Positions 1-8,201 of a stretch of 64,000 bases of DNA are shown here, piece after piece. Positions within the stretch are counted from its first letter, which is position 1; each line of letters opens with the position of its first letter. The stretch comes from VXNE01 sp965203615. Lineage in GTDB: Bacteria > Pseudomonadota > Gammaproteobacteria > Pseudomonadales > Azotimanducaceae. The notes beneath the pieces are model-generated. The model made no database searches. It was not told the DNA's origin and was given only the letters and a program-made list of their open reading frames with translations. Made by a program: the position numbers and the translations under genes. The DNA lies in contig OZ241900.1 in NCBI GenBank assembly GCA_965203615.1, forward strand, positions 4,402,001 through 4,466,000, in the 5' to 3' direction.

Positions 1-533
1 ATGCCGCGGTTCATGCGCGGCACGAGGCCGAAGTGTATGGTCAGCGCGTCGGAGAGGTATCGGCCCTCGGCTACCTTGATGGGATCGACCTCGCCGATCA
101 GGTCCGCGATGGTGATGTCCGGCGTCGCGAGTTTCTCGCCATAGCGCTCGTCGCGATGCAGCCATCGAATCGGCGCGTCCTCTCCGTGTTCCCTGATGAG
201 GGCTTTGCCGGCCTCGGTGACCGGACATTCCGGGTTCTCGGGAATCTCGGTGCCGTCGAGGATGGGCGTGTACTCGTCGAGCAGGCTGGTCAGGGCGCGC
301 AGGATGCGCGACTTCGCCTGGCCGCGCTCGCCGAGGAGAATCAGGTCCTGGCCACTCAGGATGGCGTTTTGAATCTCCGGGATGACGGTGTCGTCATAGC
401 CGACGATGCCCGGAAACAGGGATTCGCCGTTTGCGAGCTTCGCGATCAGGTTCCGGCGAAGTTCGGTCTTGACGGAATGCACCGGGAAGTTGGCGGCCCG
501 GAGTTCGCCGAGAGTGGCAGGCTTCGGATCCAT
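1..533 (-). CDS. ChlI-like MoxR-type AAA ATPase (partial, 3' end outside window)
   Basis: Reading leftward from an ATG at 533, the frame stays open to the window edge, giving the first 177 residues. A P-loop-like motif GERGQAKSR lies near residues 68-76, after a stretch resembling the start of magnesium-chelatase subunit I-type AAA modules (IVGYDDTV near 43-50, then AILSGQDLILL). This matches stand-alone ChlI-like ATPases that share ancestry with magnesium chelatase but occur in organisms without bacteriochlorophyll; their substrates are mostly unknown. The Walker A is atypical because the lysine sits in GQAKS rather than GKT/S. The C-terminal Walker B, sensors and lid are beyond the edge, so activity cannot be judged. 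It is divergent from tldD with a 281-base gap that must hold both promoters. Confidence 0.8.
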   Translation of the reverse strand, partial: MDPKPATLGELRAANFPVHSVKTELRRNLIAKLANGESLFPGIVGYDDTVIPEIQNAILSGQDLILLGERGQAKSRILRALTSLLDEYTPILDGTEIPENPECPVTEAGKALIREHGEDAPIRWLHRDERYGEKLATPDITIADLIGEVDPIKVAEGRYLSDALTIHFGLVPRMNRG

Positions 534-656
534 TGCTTCCTCCCCTCCATCACGCCAGGCTCTTGTCCCGCCGCCGCCACACGGGCGGGTGACGGATGCG
601 GTTGGCCCGGTTCACGCCATGGAGAAAGTGTGTCAGCTACGCCGGGGGATCGCAAC

Positions 657-686
657 GGGCCGTGGCGTCATGGGCCGTGGCGTCAT
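657..686. repeat. Perfect tandem 15-bp duplication in the tldD upstream region
   Basis: The unit gggccgtggcgtcat occurs twice back to back (657-671 and 672-686) in the gap between the ChlI-like ATPase and tldD. It could be a replication-slippage product or a paired binding site; the sequence alone does not say which. Confidence 0.6.
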
Positions 687-814
687 GCGGGTCGAGTGCA
701 GGCGCGCCATGTGACACACTTGAGTACCTGGTCCGTGCGTCGTCGTTCTTCACAAGATTGAAGTCGGGTCGCGGACCTTTTGAAAGATCGACCGTGTCTT
801 AAGGGAGGTTCCCC

Positions 815-2200
815 GTGCTCGATACTCGCGTCGCCCAATCCGCCATCGACCATGCGATCGCTCTCGGCGCCGACTTTGCCGAGGTGTTCGTGGAGCGCAA
901 TCACGTCAACAACCTCACCACGCTGTCGAACCAGGTCCGGGACATCGCCTCCGGTATCGACTTCGGTGTCGGCGTGCGCGTGGTGTACGGCAGCAAGGTG
1001 CTCTACGGCTATACGAACCGCACCGAAGTGGACGAGCTGAAGCGCATCGTCTCGGAACTCGCGGCGAAGGACCGCCGCGACCCGACCGTCACGACGCAAG
1101 CGTTCGACTTTCGAACCGCCGGCGATATACACGGCGCGCGGCGAATCCTGACGCGGGACGCCGAGGTTGGCGACAAGGTTGCCTACCTGTTGGCCGCGGA
1201 CCGGGCCGCCCGTGCCTCGAGCAACCTGATCTCGCAGACCCAGGGCGCCTGCGGCCAGCGCGAGCAGGCGGTCGAGATCTTCAACAGCGAGGGGCTGCAC
1301 ATCCGCGATACGCGGCACTACATCCGCACGACCCTCCGCGTGGTTGCATCCAACGGCACGGAGCAGGCTACCGGCATGAAGAACGACGGCGGGCTGCAGG
1401 GCTGGGAGATCGTCGAGACGCTGGATCCCGCGCAGTGCGGCGCGGAAGCGGCACGACAGGCCCTCGTGAACCTGTCGGCCAGGCCGTGTCCGTCAGGACG
1501 GATGCCGGTGGTGATCGGCAATGGCTTCGGAGGGGTGATCTTTCACGAAGCCTGCGGGCACCTCCTCGAGACCACGTCCGTCGCGAAGAAGGCGTCCGTG
1601 TTCCACGACAAGCTTGATGAGACCATCGCGAACCCGGTGGTGAACGCCGTGGACGACGGAACGCTGGTGCGGGAGTGGGGCTCGATCAATATCGACGACG
1701 AGGGGATGCCCACCGAGCGCACCCAACTCATCAAGGACGGCAAGCTCGTCAATTTCCTCGCGGATCGCGTTGGCGCCGCGCAGACGGGGCTCCCCCGCAC
1801 CGGATCCGGACGCCGGCAGAGTTACCAGTTCGCGCCGGCCTCGCGGATGCGCAATACCTTTATCGAACCGGGTGCCGACAGCTTCGACGACATGATCGCG
1901 TCCATCGAGCGCGGCATTTACGCGTCGCACATGGGCGGCGGCTCGGTGCAACCCGGAACGGGCGAGTTCAACTTCGCGGTCACCGAGGGATACTTCGTGG
2001 AGGACGGGAAGATTCGCCACCCGGTCAAGGCGGCGACCCTGATCAGCACCGGTCCCGACGTATTGAAACGCATCTCGATGGTCGGCGGTGATTTTGCCCT
2101 GGCGACCGGGATGTGCGGCTCCATTTCGGGGCTGGTGCCCACAACGGTGGGTCAGGCGACCCTGAAGGTGGACGACATCCTGGTCGGAGGCAACGCCTGA
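815..2200 (+). CDS. tldD: Metalloprotease TldD
   Basis: TldD is the metal-binding catalytic subunit of the TldD/TldE cytoplasmic protease, known for microcin B17 leader removal, CcdA degradation and peptide trimming. The 461-residue product carries HEACGH at residues 244-249, the HExxxH zinc site of the family, and the conserved GMCGS segment near 432-436 that supplies a cysteine ligand in characterised members. Length is close to the usual 450-480 residues. The start is GTG at 815, preceded by a strong GGGAGG at 803-808. The stop overlaps the start of tldE by one base (TGATG), so the two subunits are translationally coupled. Confidence 0.95.
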   Translation: MLDTRVAQSAIDHAIALGADFAEVFVERNHVNNLTTLSNQVRDIASGIDFGVGVRVVYGSKVLYGYTNRTEVDELKRIVSELAAKDRRDPTVTTQAFDFRTAGDIHGARRILTRDAEVGDKVAYLLAADRAARASSNLISQTQGACGQREQAVEIFNSEGLHIRDTRHYIRTTLRVVASNGTEQATGMKNDGGLQGWEIVETLDPAQCGAEAARQALVNLSARPCPSGRMPVVIGNGFGGVIFHEACGHLLETTSVAKKASVFHDKLDETIANPVVNAVDDGTLVREWGSINIDDEGMPTERTQLIKDGKLVNFLADRVGAAQTGLPRTGSGRRQSYQFAPASRMRNTFIEPGADSFDDMIASIERGIYASHMGGGSVQPGTGEFNFAVTEGYFVEDGKIRHPVKAATLISTGPDVLKRISMVGGDFALATGMCGSISGLVPTTVGQATLKVDDILVGGNA

Positions 2201-3537
2201 TGGCCGCGGCCACCGTCGAAGCCGTCGCGCAGCGAGTCCTCGACAGGGTCATCGAGTCCGGCGCCGCGGCAGACCTTGTCGTAAACGCCGAATCGTCTCT
2301 CTCGCTGACGGCGCATGCCGGCGAACTCGAAGAGCACAAGGTCACGTCGACCCGTGTCTTCGGTGTGCGAATCGTCAAGGACGACCGGGCCGGCATCGCC
2401 TATAGCGAAGCAGCGGACCCCGTCGCGCTCGAATCCATGGTGGAACAGGCGTTGGTCAATGCCTCCTTTGCCCGCGTCGATCCGGCCGAGGGCATTGCCA
2501 CCGGAAATACGGCGCTCACGACGGACGATGCCATGCTGTGTCCGGCGGATGCCACCCCGGTGGAGGCCAAGATTGACGCCGCACTCTATCTCGAGCGCGA
2601 ACTCACCTCCCGCGACCAGGTCCGCAACGTGCCATACAACGGCGTTGCCGACGTGACCCGGGAGCGCTACGTCTTCGCCACCACGGGTCGGACCGCATAC
2701 AGCAGGAGCCGCGTGTGCAGCGCCTTTGCCTATGCGCTGTTGAGCGACGGCGACAGGGATGCCCTCGAAGGTGTGCAATGCCATGCGCGCCGGTTCAGCG
2801 AGATCGACACCGAGTGGATCGTTGACGAAACCTACGAGCGATGTCTCGCGTTGCTCCATGGCGAGGCCATACCGAGTCGACACTACGACGTCCTGTTCGA
2901 CGTCGAGCATCAGGCGGACCTGTTTGCCGTGTTCAGCGACATGTATTCCGCAAAAACCGCACGCGATGGCATCAATCCAATGCGGGACAAGTTGGGCGAG
3001 CGCATCGCGGTTGACGGGCTCACCATCCGCGATGCCCCCACGAACGAGGACGGCCTCGGCTATGCGCTGTTCGACGACGAGGGCCTGCCGACCGCGTCCA
3101 ACACCCTCATCGACGGCGGCGTGCTGCAGACCCTGTTGCACAACAGTGCGACCGCGACGCACTTCGGCGTATCCAATACCAGCAACGCCGCGCGATCGCC
3201 GCGATCAGCCCTCGGCGTCGGCCTGCACCAGCTCGAGGTCGCGCCCGGCGATGTCGACGAGCGGTCGCTCACCGATGGCGAGTACCTGGAAATCGTCGAT
3301 CTCGCCGGCTTGCACTCGGGCGGGAACCCGGTCTCGGGCGACTTCAGCTTCGGCGCCGCCGGGTTCCTGTGCCGCGACGGCGAACGTATCCACCCGGTGC
3401 GCAATATCACCGTGGCGGGGAATTTCTACGAGATGCTCGACAGGATCGCCGCCATCGGCGACGTCCAGCATTGGAACCCGGAGCGCTCGGCGTTGATGGC
3501 GCGTATACGTTTCGCCGACGTAGCGATTTCCGGTTAG
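2200..3537 (+). CDS. pmbA: Metalloprotease subunit TldE/PmbA
   Basis: This is the partner subunit of TldD: homologous in fold but without the HExxxH zinc site, as expected for TldE/PmbA (445 residues). The frame is open for 29 codons further upstream, inside tldD, but the ATG at 2200 overlaps the tldD stop and has GGAGG 10 bases upstream, so I take that start. Family features include the glycine-rich C-terminal part with SGGNPVSGDFSFGAAG (near 367-382) and a late VAGNFYEML. Together with tldD it forms a two-gene operon. Confidence 0.93.
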   Translation: MAAATVEAVAQRVLDRVIESGAAADLVVNAESSLSLTAHAGELEEHKVTSTRVFGVRIVKDDRAGIAYSEAADPVALESMVEQALVNASFARVDPAEGIATGNTALTTDDAMLCPADATPVEAKIDAALYLERELTSRDQVRNVPYNGVADVTRERYVFATTGRTAYSRSRVCSAFAYALLSDGDRDALEGVQCHARRFSEIDTEWIVDETYERCLALLHGEAIPSRHYDVLFDVEHQADLFAVFSDMYSAKTARDGINPMRDKLGERIAVDGLTIRDAPTNEDGLGYALFDDEGLPTASNTLIDGGVLQTLLHNSATATHFGVSNTSNAARSPRSALGVGLHQLEVAPGDVDERSLTDGEYLEIVDLAGLHSGGNPVSGDFSFGAAGFLCRDGERIHPVRNITVAGNFYEMLDRIAAIGDVQHWNPERSALMARIRFADVAISG

Positions 3538-3584
3538 GCGCCGCGCGGCCGCCAAGCGGGTTTAGCCACGCCCGGTGCTGCGCT

Positions 3585-4007
3585 TCAGCCCGATGCCGGC
3601 GCCTCTGGAGATTGCAGCCCGGTCGGCGCCGCAGCTTCACCGGTCTCGGTTTCCGGCGCCTCTTCGCCCGCATCGGACCCGGACAAGTCGTCACTCGCCG
3701 CTGGCGGAGCGCCGCTGTCTGCCGCGCCGCAGGACCAACCGAAACCTCTCAGCTTGTCCACGAACTCGTCGAACCTTGCCTCACAATAGCCGGCTTCACG
3801 CTCGGCACGCCAAAGGGTCTGGTTGTCCACGCCCTCGGACGGTTTCGAATAGCGAATCTCGCATGGAACGGCCTCGCCGGGATTCTGATAGCGCAGTTCG
3901 ACCGTTCTTTCCATCGACGTCATGGCGCAGGAAACTGTCTTCGCCGAGGCGAGTTCAGCGCCGAGCACGATCAAGCTGCAGGTTGCCAGGACCAACTTCC
4001 GCCTCAT
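3585..4007 (-). CDS. Small exported Cys-containing protein of unknown function
   Basis: A 140-residue protein. The ATG at 4007 is preferred over an upstream in-frame ATG at 4025 because AGGAG lies seven bases before it. The N-terminus MRRKLVLATCSLIVLG...ASA is a typical Sec signal peptide with likely cleavage after ASA. The mature part has about four cysteines that could form disulfides. The C-terminal 40 residues are rich in Ala, Ser, Glu and Pro and probably disordered. It converges with tldE and diverges from exonuclease III. I do not recognise the family; periplasmic location is inferred from the signal peptide. Confidence 0.65.
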   Translation of the reverse strand: MRRKLVLATCSLIVLGAELASAKTVSCAMTSMERTVELRYQNPGEAVPCEIRYSKPSEGVDNQTLWRAEREAGYCEARFDEFVDKLRGFGWSCGAADSGAPPAASDDLSGSDAGEEAPETETGEAAAPTGLQSPEAPASG

Positions 4008-4125
4008 AACAACGCTCCTACTCATGCTAGTCGCGGGTGATTGTGCCACACGTCGCCGCGGGCGCAGCACCCTCGGACCCTGCGCCGGTCCCGAAACTGG
4101 CCTGATCGTCTGTTAGGATGCCGAT

Positions 4126-4899
4126 ATGCGTATCGCGACGTGGAACGTGAACGGTCTGCGCGCGCGCCTGGACTTCATCCGTATCTGGCTGGAGCAGCGC
4201 CAGCCGGACATCGTGGGTTTGCAGGAGATCAAGGCCGAAGCGGACGACTTTCCGCACACGGCCTTCGAGGACTTGGGGTACAAGGCGGTCCTGCACGGAC
4301 AGAAGGGCTGGAACGGGGTCGCCGTGCTTTCCCGCCTGCCCATCGAAGACAGCTTTCGCGGTCTGCCGGGCCAGGAGGAGATGGGAGCGCGGCTGGTGGG
4401 CGCCCGCATTGCGGACCTGACTTTCGTCACCGTCTATTGCCCGAACGGCAAGTCCCTGGATCACGAAGACTTCGGCAGGAAACTTGCGTGGCTGGACGAT
4501 CTTGCGGACTTCTGGTCGGCAAATGGGGTGGACAAGGGCATCCTGTGCGGAGATTTCAACGTCGTGCCACAGCCGCTCGACGGCTGGCGCGGGGACGCCG
4601 CGGACGGGCAGATTTTCCACACGCCCGAAGAGAGGAGGCGGTTCGACGCGCTGTTGGGCGCCGGCCTGTCCGATCTGTTTCGTGAAACGAACCCGGATAC
4701 CAGCGCGTTTTCCTGGTGGGACTACCGGGGCGGCGCATTCCGGTTCGGACAGGGTCTGCGGATCGATTTCCTGCTGGCTACGCCGCCGCTGCTGGCCCGA
4801 GTTTCCCAGGTCGAGATAGACCGGGACTTTCGCAAGAAGAAGGAAGGCCTGACAGCGTCCGATCATGCGCCGGTGATCGCGGATTTCGACTGGGGGTAG
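4126..4899 (+). CDS. xthA: Exodeoxyribonuclease III (AP endonuclease)
   Basis: A 257-residue member of the exonuclease III/APE1 family, which cleaves DNA 5' of abasic sites and has 3'-phosphodiesterase and exonuclease activity in base excision repair. The fold's signature residues are visible: N7 in TWNVNG, catalytic metal ligand E34 in LQEIK, the GDFN motif near 146-149, and a C-terminal SDHAPV holding the catalytic Asp-His pair. The ATG at 4126 has AGGA seven bases upstream. Length is normal. It appears monocistronic, divergent from the small exported protein. Confidence 0.95.
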   Translation: MRIATWNVNGLRARLDFIRIWLEQRQPDIVGLQEIKAEADDFPHTAFEDLGYKAVLHGQKGWNGVAVLSRLPIEDSFRGLPGQEEMGARLVGARIADLTFVTVYCPNGKSLDHEDFGRKLAWLDDLADFWSANGVDKGILCGDFNVVPQPLDGWRGDAADGQIFHTPEERRRFDALLGAGLSDLFRETNPDTSAFSWWDYRGGAFRFGQGLRIDFLLATPPLLARVSQVEIDRDFRKKKEGLTASDHAPVIADFDWG

Positions 4900-4968
4900 C
4901 GCCATGAAGTCGGTGGCGGCTTCGCCCGCACCTTGTTTCACCCCCTGCCGCGCACTAAGCTAGGCTCC

Positions 4969-5208
4969 ATGAGCACACTAAATGAAGTAGTTGGCCTCCT
5001 GGAATCCGGAGATTGGCAGACGGCGCATCGTCTCGTTCAGAAAGACTCCTCGCCGCAGGGCTGTTGGGCGCACGGGATCGCGCACATCATGGAAGGCGAC
5101 ATGCGCAATGCCGGGCATTGGTATGGGCGCGCCGAAAGAGAGTTGCCCGAAGCCTCCGCCGTCGATGACGAGATCCGGTTGCTGAAGCAACAACTGGCGT
5201 CCGGCTAA
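4969..5208 (+). CDS. Small conserved-looking helical protein (79 aa)
   Basis: A 79-residue soluble, probably all-helical protein. The segment around residues 39-57 (IAHIMEGDMRNAGHWYGRA) looks like a single TPR/Sel1-like helical hairpin. The ATG at 4969 has AGG five bases upstream, so I use it instead of an in-frame ATG 12 codons earlier. It overlaps the 3' end of selU on the other strand by four bases. Small proteins with a similar GD...NAxYWYxRA core occur in proteobacteria as unnamed hypotheticals (from memory). No function can be assigned. Confidence 0.6.
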   Translation: MSTLNEVVGLLESGDWQTAHRLVQKDSSPQGCWAHGIAHIMEGDMRNAGHWYGRAERELPEASAVDDEIRLLKQQLASG

Positions 5209-6281
5209 CCGTTCTTCGGAGCGGGGCCGCGGGTCCGCTGGTCCCAGGTGCCGGCCCGGGTCTTTTCGTCCAGGTATTCCCGGACGGCATCGGCTTTGCC
5301 GCGAAAAACGATGCGTTCCGCCTTGTTGCTGATCTGGTAGTCGTATAGCGGGTCGTAATACCAGTCGAGCAGCATGCCGATCCACGCGCGATGCGTGTCA
5401 GCGTCGCCGCTTTCGAAGGCCTGGCGCATCCGGGCGCGGACCTGCGCGTGGCGATCGCCGCCGAGGCGGCGTCGTATATTGTCGACCGAGGTCTCAAGCG
5501 CCTCCCGCAGATGTTCCGGATCGTCGGCTTCGACGACGTATTCCCGGTAGATGTTGTCGATCCGCGCAGTCTGGTCCGACTCGACCAGGGCGATCGGTGA
5601 CGCCTGCATGCCGCGGTAGATTGCTTCGGGAATTGCCAGGCGGCCAATCGTTCGGCTTTCGTCTTCGACGACGGTAGGCGTGGAATGTCGCCGCAGAAGC
5701 TCGACCGCCAGGGCGTTTTCGAAACTGATGGGTGTGGGTTGTGGCGTGCCGCGTTTGCCGAAAGCGGAACCACGATGATTCGCAAGGGCCTCCAGATCGA
5801 CGCTGCCGGGCACCTGGTTCACCAGTTGGGTCTTGCCGACACCCGTGCGGCCCCCGACCACGAGCCATTCGCGCTGATCGTCGAACGTGTCGATGCAGAA
5901 CCGCCTCAGCGACCTGTAGCCACCGCGGATGCATGGCACATGCCGGCCGGTTTCCGCGAGCCACCGTTGCACCGTGGCGGACCGCAACCCGCCGCGCCAG
6001 CAGTACAGCATGGCGTCGGGATGCGCGTCGATCACGTCCTGCCAAGCCGCCAGCCGCGCGGCTTTGACGTCTCCGGTGACCAGGGTGTTGCCGAGACTGA
6101 TCGCCGCATCGCGTCCCCCGTATTTGTACCGAACGCCGATCTTTTCGCGCTCGGCATCGGTCAGGAGCGGCAGGCTGACCGAGGTCGGGAAGGCGCCGCG
6201 CCGGAACTCCGCCGGCGAGCGCAGATCGATGAGCGGCCCGCCGGGGGCAAGCGCGGCGGCGTAATCCGAAACCGACCGCAC
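5205..6281 (-). CDS. mnmH: tRNA 2-selenouridine synthase
   Basis: SelU/MnmH replaces sulfur with selenium at the wobble 2-thiouridine of Lys, Glu and Gln tRNAs, using selenophosphate and passing through a geranylated intermediate. The product has an N-terminal rhodanese domain with the catalytic cysteine in CWRGG (C94), and a C-terminal P-loop domain with GGRTGVGKT at about 143-151. The coding frame extends upstream, but homology starts at a GTG at 6281 that has GGAG nine bases before it; this gives 358 residues, the family norm. It starts 17 bases after the lipoprotein gene stops, so the two are probably co-transcribed. Presence implies selenium metabolism; selD is not in the window. Confidence 0.93.
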   Translation of the reverse strand: MRSVSDYAAALAPGGPLIDLRSPAEFRRGAFPTSVSLPLLTDAEREKIGVRYKYGGRDAAISLGNTLVTGDVKAARLAAWQDVIDAHPDAMLYCWRGGLRSATVQRWLAETGRHVPCIRGGYRSLRRFCIDTFDDQREWLVVGGRTGVGKTQLVNQVPGSVDLEALANHRGSAFGKRGTPQPTPISFENALAVELLRRHSTPTVVEDESRTIGRLAIPEAIYRGMQASPIALVESDQTARIDNIYREYVVEADDPEHLREALETSVDNIRRRLGGDRHAQVRARMRQAFESGDADTHRAWIGMLLDWYYDPLYDYQISNKAERIVFRGKADAVREYLDEKTRAGTWDQRTRGPAPKNG

Positions 6282-6297
6282 GACACAATTCTCCGGG

Positions 6298-8025
6298 CTA
6301 CGGAATGACTTCGGTAATCGTGCGCCCGGCTTCGAATGCCTGGAGGTGTTCGCGCAGGATTTGGATCGTTTCGCCGTCGATCTCCTGTGCGTTCGCTTCA
6401 TCCAGCGCTTCGCGCTGCAACTCGACGGCACGCTCGAAGTCGCCGTTGGCGGCATAGGCGGCCGCCCAGGTGTCGATATACGCAGGTACGCCGCGCGCGT
6501 TCACATTCTCGGTCATGACGTGATCCATGATCTTCAAGGCGTAGCGTTCGTCGCGAAGCCGTTCGAGATTCGATACCGTGAGCGTCCATGCCACGTCGTT
6601 GACGACCCTGGCATGCTCGGGCGACACGGCTACGGCCTGCTTGAACCAGGATCGGGCCTTCCGGTAGTTGCGCCTGACATGGACTCCCTTCGCAAACAGG
6701 TTGCCGAGCTGGACCCTCGCGTCCGCACAATGTACGTGAAGGTCTTCGCAAGGCCTGCCGTTGTTGGCTAGCCCTGTGAGCCATCGATAGGCCTGGTCGG
6801 TAAAGGCCCTGTCGATGTCCTCGCGCATAAGGAATCGCGCGTAGTCGATCTTGGCGGTCGCATTGTCGAGGGACGCGGCGCGCAGGTAGTACTCCTCGCT
6901 CCTGTCGTAGTCCGGTTGGGCGGGTATCTGCGAGGCCTCGAACCATCCGGCCAGGAAAAGGCAGGCCGCCGAATTGTCGAGATCGGCGGCCTGTTCCAGC
7001 AGTTCCAGTCCACGGTCGCGAAGTTCGCTGCCGTACACGCCCCAGGCGTATAGCCTTCCCAACTCGAACATCGCCTCATCGGAACCCATATCGATTCCAA
7101 GCTCGTAGTTGCGGATGACTTCAAGTCGTGCGGCCTCCCGCTCCGGCCCCGGCGGGACGTCCAGGGACTTCGACCAGTAAACGCGCGCAAGCATCAGGTG
7201 CGCGATCAGGTTGCCGTTCCTGCTCGCCATCGTGAGCAACCCCGTCGCTTCGTCGAGCCTGTCCTGGTCCATCCTGAGCGAGCCGAGAAACGTCTGGGCC
7301 GCCGAATCATTGCTGCGCGCAAGTGACAGGATGACGCGGACGGGGTGAAAGTCCTCCTCGTCCGTCTCTCGAAGCCATCCGGCGTAGGCGGCGTCGAGAT
7401 CGAAATAGACGTTCTCGATACCGCCCCGGGCAGTCTTTGCGGCGACCTTCAGGAGGAGGGGGGTCGTGTCCGTGGGAAGGTACATCGAGCCAACCCGGGT
7501 GCGGCCAGTCGCGAGCAGGTAAGCGTCCGGCTCGGCCGGTGATATCACGGGCAGCGGCGAATCCAGCGTTCCCTCGGCCACATCATCGACGCTGGCGCGA
7601 ATCCTGTTCGTCCAGTCACGGTGTTTGGCGGCCGCGTCTTCGCGTTCCAGGTAGGAGTAGAAAGTCGCCAGGGCATGGTGGCCGGCAAGGCTTCCGGGAT
7701 ATTGGTCGACAATCGCGGAGCCAAGTGGACCCAACCGCAGGGGTTCTTCCTCCAGGAGGTGGACAGCCTGGGTCTCGAGACTGGAGATGTTCTGCAGCCG
7801 TTCGGAAAAGTCCGGAGCGGCCACGAAAGCGGCTCGCAGCGTTGCCGCGTCTACGTCCTCGCCGGCCTTGATCGCGGCTGCCAGCTCGTCGTAGGTCGCG
7901 GCCGTGTTCGTGGCACAACCGGCGCACAACATCCAGATGGCAACAAACGCAGTGACGCCGTGCCAAGGTGTGCGGCGTTGTTGCTTCCGCGGGCTTGCGG
8001 CAGGTGTCGTCGGGGCTCGATCCAT
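6298..8025 (-). CDS. Sel1/TPR-repeat lipoprotein
   Basis: A 575-residue protein starting at the ATG at 8025. An N-terminal basic region and hydrophobic stretch end in LCAGC, a plausible lipobox, so it is likely lipidated and envelope-anchored. The central part (about residues 230-440) has Sel1/TPR-like helical hairpins such as ALYAWGVYG-type and LFAKGVHVRRNYRKA segments with spacing typical of Sel1 repeats. The C-terminal part continues as TPR-like repeats. Such proteins usually scaffold protein-protein contacts. It lies directly upstream of selU. No specific partner can be named. Confidence 0.75.
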   Translation of the reverse strand: MDRAPTTPAASPRKQQRRTPWHGVTAFVAIWMLCAGCATNTAATYDELAAAIKAGEDVDAATLRAAFVAAPDFSERLQNISSLETQAVHLLEEEPLRLGPLGSAIVDQYPGSLAGHHALATFYSYLEREDAAAKHRDWTNRIRASVDDVAEGTLDSPLPVISPAEPDAYLLATGRTRVGSMYLPTDTTPLLLKVAAKTARGGIENVYFDLDAAYAGWLRETDEEDFHPVRVILSLARSNDSAAQTFLGSLRMDQDRLDEATGLLTMASRNGNLIAHLMLARVYWSKSLDVPPGPEREAARLEVIRNYELGIDMGSDEAMFELGRLYAWGVYGSELRDRGLELLEQAADLDNSAACLFLAGWFEASQIPAQPDYDRSEEYYLRAASLDNATAKIDYARFLMREDIDRAFTDQAYRWLTGLANNGRPCEDLHVHCADARVQLGNLFAKGVHVRRNYRKARSWFKQAVAVSPEHARVVNDVAWTLTVSNLERLRDERYALKIMDHVMTENVNARGVPAYIDTWAAAYAANGDFERAVELQREALDEANAQEIDGETIQILREHLQAFEAGRTITEVIP

Positions 8026-8166
8026 GGTGTAGGCATCACGTGGCGGGCGTAAGTGTATCGCATCCTCATGAAAGCTCGGACTGTCGCGGGCCGGAGTCGG
8101 ATGAGTGCGATGTTGCGCCGGGTTGTCCGCGACGAAACCAGGCTCTGCAGGGATTTTTTTCCGAAC

Positions 8167-8189
8167 GCGCGGGCATTGAATGCCCGCGC
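8167..8189. promoter_or_regulatory. Perfect inverted repeat before the GAPDH start
   Basis: The arms gcgcgggcat and atgcccgcgc flank a three-base loop, ending 12 bases before the GAPDH ATG at 8202. A run of seven T lies just upstream at about 8154-8160. In mRNA this would be a very stable hairpin right before the translation start; in DNA it could be an operator. It is not followed by a T-tract, so it is not a normal terminator in either direction. Confidence 0.55.
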
Positions 8190-8201
8190 ATCTTGAACGG
8201 G

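Noticed and set aside
33..761. A 242-codon plus-strand open frame at the left edge
   Set aside because: It is antisense to the ChlI-like ATPase, whose frame has clear AAA motifs; the plus frame has no recognisable domain.
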